DNA from: Neolentinus lepideus HHB14362 ss-1
Lineage: Eukaryota > Basidiomycota > Agaricomycetes > Gloeophyllales > Gloeophyllaceae
Direction: 5' to 3'
Assembly: GCA_001632425.1 (NCBI GenBank)
Contig: KV425566.1
Coordinates: 310,001-374,000, forward strand
DNA: 64,000 bases
The notes under the pieces were generated by a model. It was not told where the DNA came from and did not search any database. It saw nothing but the letters and a program-made list of their open reading frames with translations. Below, piece by piece: positions 60,918 to 64,000 of this stretch (positions are counted from its first letter, which is position 1; each line of letters starts with the position of its first letter). Both the position numbers and the translations under genes were made by a program.

Positions 60918-62038
60918 CTAAGCAAACACTTTGGTGACAGCTAGTTCGTCTTCCTCCAGACGGCGGAGTTCCTTTCTGCCACTCCTCTCTTGTTCGGCCT
61001 GTTTCCGGATTCTGTACTTGTCACCGCGCTCACGCTTCATCGCAGAACGCACGGCAGTGGGAGAGACGAATTCTGTTGCGGCGTAAGTATCATGAGAGGA
61101 TCAATATTTGTTATAGCGTACCTGGATTTGAGAAGACCGTGGCACCCGAGAAGGCACCTTCAAATATTCGGATCGGTGTAAGAACGAAACGAGGTCCAAT
61201 TTCAATGAGGGATGTCTGAGGGGGCCCATTGGGTTGTAATGGGTCTTTCTCCAAGATCTACGGGGGACCGTTCAGGCAAGTGAGAGCGTGGCAGTGTGCT
61301 TTGAACATACCTGATAGTTACGGAACCAGATTTTTCCATCAACAATAGAGAATGTCAGAATATGATCGATGAACGGTTTTGCTCTCCGTGCTTGTGGGGG
61401 TACACAGAAAATCTGCGAGATGAAAAGGGATATATATAAGATAGCAAAAAATATTGTTATTCACTCACATGTGTGAACACCTCCTTCGTCAACCTCCCCC
61501 ATTCCGTTTCTTCAAACGCCTTATCAAAGCTCACAATTCCCCTGCTCCCCTTCAAGCAATTTCCCGTCATCTTCAACTCGTCCATGGTATGAACATTCTG
61601 CACGTGCATCTTGATGCTCGGTCCATTCGGTGTCTTCGCCGCCCATAGGTACAGATCTTCATGGCGACGCGCTTCGAAGTACAGGGTATTATTGCAGTTG
61701 TTCAGGTCTGCCAGCTCGGGAAGGAGATGGAGCTGGCTTTTGGAGTCGAGCTTCGCGTCTGAACACCGTCAATACAAACTTCCAATGAGAGACAGTGGCC
61801 GCGGACCTTTTTTTACATGAGGTAACAGAACTTCAATATCATTCATGAGATGTCTCATGCGATGGGTAACTCCTCTAGAAGAAAGCATAAGCACTCGCTG
61901 CTTGTTTTTCTTTCTGGGGCGGGTTTGCGAAGTTTGCTCATCGTCCCCGTCAAGGTTCATATCCTCGGCCTTCCTCTTTCCTTTCTCCTTGTCATATTTT
62001 GCGGCGTTCGCCTTCTGGGCTTTTATCATTGAAGCCAT
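60918..62038 (-). CDS. BRX1: Ribosome biogenesis protein Brx1 (Brix domain)
   Basis: Exons complement(60918..61072, 61122..61257, 61311..61412, 61469..61758, 61807..62038) give 304 residues in phase. A basic head is followed by the Brix core: RVLMLSSRGVTHRMRHLMND, LLPHVKKDAKLDSKSQLHLL, ELADLNNCNNTLYFEARRHE, DLYLWAAKTPNGPSIKMHVQ, NCLKGSRGIVSFDKAFEETE, IDHILTFSIVDGKIWFRNYQ and SLIEIGPRFVLTPIRIFEGA. The tail is basic. The protein works with Ebp2 and other factors in early 60S assembly in the nucleolus. A run of seven T on the plus strand (AAAAAAA in the gene) sits right at the end of exon 1. Confidence 0.96.
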
Positions 62039-62411
62039 GATGAGTTAGGTCCAGAGTCCCGAAGTGAAAGCTTAGAAACTCAGAAGGGATAACGAGTGCA
62101 TTGCCAGAATCGCCGATCATTGACAACCACGTGCAATTACTCGATCCGGATACGTTTCGTAAGAGACTCGACCGACGACTATGTACACGCACAAGCGCAA
62201 AGATGTAAACCTGCAGACGACTTCGGATGGCACAGTGCCAATAGAATAACAAATGTTGAAGCAAAGTGGAAGAAATGGGGTGGGGGGATGGGGGAAAGGG
62301 GGATGGGAGAGTGGTGGACAAAATATCAAGAGGACAATAACGAAACCGCGGACGAACATCACGACATACGCCCAAGAAGAACCAAGCAAATAGAAAATAC
62401 AACAGTACAAA

Positions 62412-63866
62412 CTAGACGCTGGTGGAAGCAGAGTTCGGTTGCTGCTGTGCTCTTAACTGCTTCTGCTTCTCTTGTTCCAACCGCTATACAAGTGAGAGGT
62501 TTAATCATGTGTCAAAGTCGAGAGGGAGTGATACTTACATGGTATAGTAATTGTACTGCCATCTGTATATTGGCTGGTTGACCCGTGATGACAACCAACC
62601 GCTCCCCTTCGCTTGCGGCAGGCGCACCGTTCACAGCGACACCAGTAGCACCTGGCTCCATAATTTTGATCTGACTGGCGCTCATGTGCCGAATCTCATT
62701 GATCTTGCTACCGCCCTTACCAATTATACAGCCAACCAAATCATTCGGGATGTAGATCTGCTGTGTCTGGAGGGGACCTTGCGGTGGAGGTGGAGCTTGC
62801 GCATAGGGGTTGGAATAGCCAGGCACATAGGAGGAGCCGCCCACAGGCGGCCGTCGTATATTACTAGATGGTCGGTAGGAGGAGTGCGAAGAGGAAGGCA
62901 TGCGTTCGTTAGCTTCAATAAGGATATTCCCAATATAATATGTCGCGATGTGAATAGCATCTGCTACTCCGGAAACACTCAGGACTCGCTATCACGTAAC
63001 ATGAGTCAGCTACTGGATAAGATGCAGTGAAATGATCCGAACCTCCGTCGAGCCTGGCAGCATCCCTTCGCTAGCGTTCAGGCGGGCGCCGCTAGCTTCC
63101 TGAATCTCTTTAATTTTTGAGCCACCCTTGCCAATGACAGAGCCCATCCGAGAGTTGGCGATCATGAATTTGATAGTTACAGCCCGGCTTCCGGGCACGG
63201 ACGGCTTGTCGAAAGGTTCATCATTTATTCGCCGCACGATTAGACCGAATGCCTGTAGAGACATATAAGTTGAACAATTTGCACGGCACAATTGGGTGTA
63301 CACACCTTCGACACAGCGTCTAGCGGTCCGCTGACATTCAAAATTCTCTCCGGGTTCCCTGGGATGCTCTCTGACACCATGACTCGAGCACCACTCTTCT
63401 CTCTGATCTCGTTGACGTGCGAGCCAGCTCTACCAATGATAATAGAAGCATCTTGGGTTACGATGAGGCAGCGCATGTGAATGTGAGCGGAAGGAGGGGG
63501 TTGATTGGATGACGAGAGGCCATCAGCCACAGAGCCAGGGCCATTTCCCTCGGTAAATGCTCCTTTGGTATCAATGGATAAGTCGCCTCTCGGGGTGGAG
63601 ATCATGTCACCAGCTGCAGAGGTACGCGTGGGTGAAGGAGTGGAAGCCGTCCCGTCGTCTATAGCGTGAGGCGCGTCTGCCATTGTTACGTCATTTGGTA
63701 GGGTCGAGTTAGTGACTGCGGGTGCGGAACCCTGTGCAGAGGTACCAGTCGAGTCATTGGAAGTAGACGCAGCACCTGTATTTGCGCGCTTGTGATTTTT
63801 CGGGTGCTCACTGCTGTCAGAGGGCGAACGGGAACGCTTTCGGTTCGAGTCAGCGTTGTCTGGCAT
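62412..63866 (-). CDS. RNA-binding protein with three KH domains (Pbp2/Hek2, PCBP-like)
   Basis: Exons complement(62412..62483, 62539..62988, 63043..63252, 63306..63866) give 430 residues in phase. The first ~125 residues are disordered and Ser/Thr/Pro-rich, with a basic NRKRSRSPSDSSEH nuclear-type motif. KH1 has HMRCLIVTQDASIIIGRAGS, KH2 has TIKFMIANSRMGSVIGKGGS and KH3 has QIYIPNDLVGCIIGKGGSKI. Each has the GxxG loop (GRAG, GKGG, GKGG). A Pro/Gln linker with YSNPYAQAPPPPQGP separates KH2 and KH3. The family binds C-rich or poly-pyrimidine RNA and controls mRNA stability, localisation and telomere length in yeast. Assignment to Pbp2 rather than Hek2 is uncertain. The ATG at 63866 is the first in frame. 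Confidence 0.93.
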
Positions 63867-64000
63867 CACCGATTTAGGACAAAAGGTGCGGTGCAGGATT
63901 TTTTTGGTTCAAGGGCTTGTCAGCAAGAGAAACGGAGGGGTTAGGACAGGAGATCGGGGTCTGACGGAGAGGCATCGGGAGTGGTGAGGAGGGGGATGCA

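Overview
This window is nuclear DNA from a filamentous basidiomycete, most likely a wood- or litter-decaying agaricomycete. The genes are densely packed on both strands and cut by many short introns (mostly 45-65 bases, usually GT-AG). The gene set includes a copper radical oxidase of the glyoxal oxidase type, a GPI-anchored cupredoxin, a fungal allantoate-permease-type transporter and heterotrimeric G-protein gamma subunits. No prokaryotic operon, CRISPR array, phage or intact transposon was seen. Exon joins were worked out by hand from splice signals, reading phase and family conservation. For most genes the phases add up exactly to a full-length protein, but no transcript data were available.

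Layout, 1-20 kb: Sac-domain phosphatase (-, cut by the window edge), a retropepsin-like conserved protein (-), SNU13 (+), UBC9 (-), a LaeA-type methyltransferase (+), proteasome beta5 PRE2 (+), phosphopantetheine adenylyltransferase CAB4 (-), a gene-poor 2.1 kb stretch, a xylose-reductase-type aldo-keto reductase (+), mitoribosomal mS38/COX24 (+), GPI mannosyltransferase GPI10 (-), and a coiled-coil protein that may be URI/Bud27-related (-). 20-40 kb: PNO1 (+), a copper radical oxidase with an apparent frameshift (-), ADE4 (-), S-adenosylmethionine synthetase (-), a myotubularin phosphatase (-), a cupredoxin (-), a 1.5 kb gap, G gamma copy A (-), a TLC-domain membrane protein (+), a metaxin-like SAM subunit (-), a possible small inverted-repeat element, an unrecognised gene (+) and an unrecognised coiled-coil gene (-). 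40-64 kb: G gamma copy B (+), GDP-mannose 4,6-dehydratase (-), a DAL5-type transporter (-), CLP1 (+), an EF-hand NADH dehydrogenase (-), ATP synthase beta (+), tRNA-Ser(AGA) (-), a DUF1776 protein (+), a cyclic phosphodiesterase (+), an alpha-arrestin-like protein (-), BRX1 (-) and a triple-KH RNA-binding protein (-).

Most genes are housekeeping: splicing and ribosome assembly (SNU13, PNO1, BRX1, CLP1), protein turnover and SUMO (PRE2, UBC9), cofactor and nucleotide synthesis (CAB4, ADE4, SAM synthetase), mitochondria (mS38, metaxin, NDE, ATP2) and lipids/GPI (GPI10, Sac, myotubularin). There is no obvious metabolic gene cluster. The NADH dehydrogenase and ATP synthase beta genes are divergent and share a 585-base upstream region.

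The points most worth a second look are: two G gamma genes with identical exon sizes but different CaaX tails; a conserved retropepsin-like protein whose catalytic Asp triad is replaced; the domain fusion and frameshift in the copper radical oxidase; three likely GC-AG introns; a 4-base first exon; and a 0.5 kb inverted-repeat element. I found no clear sign of a wholly new multi-gene system.
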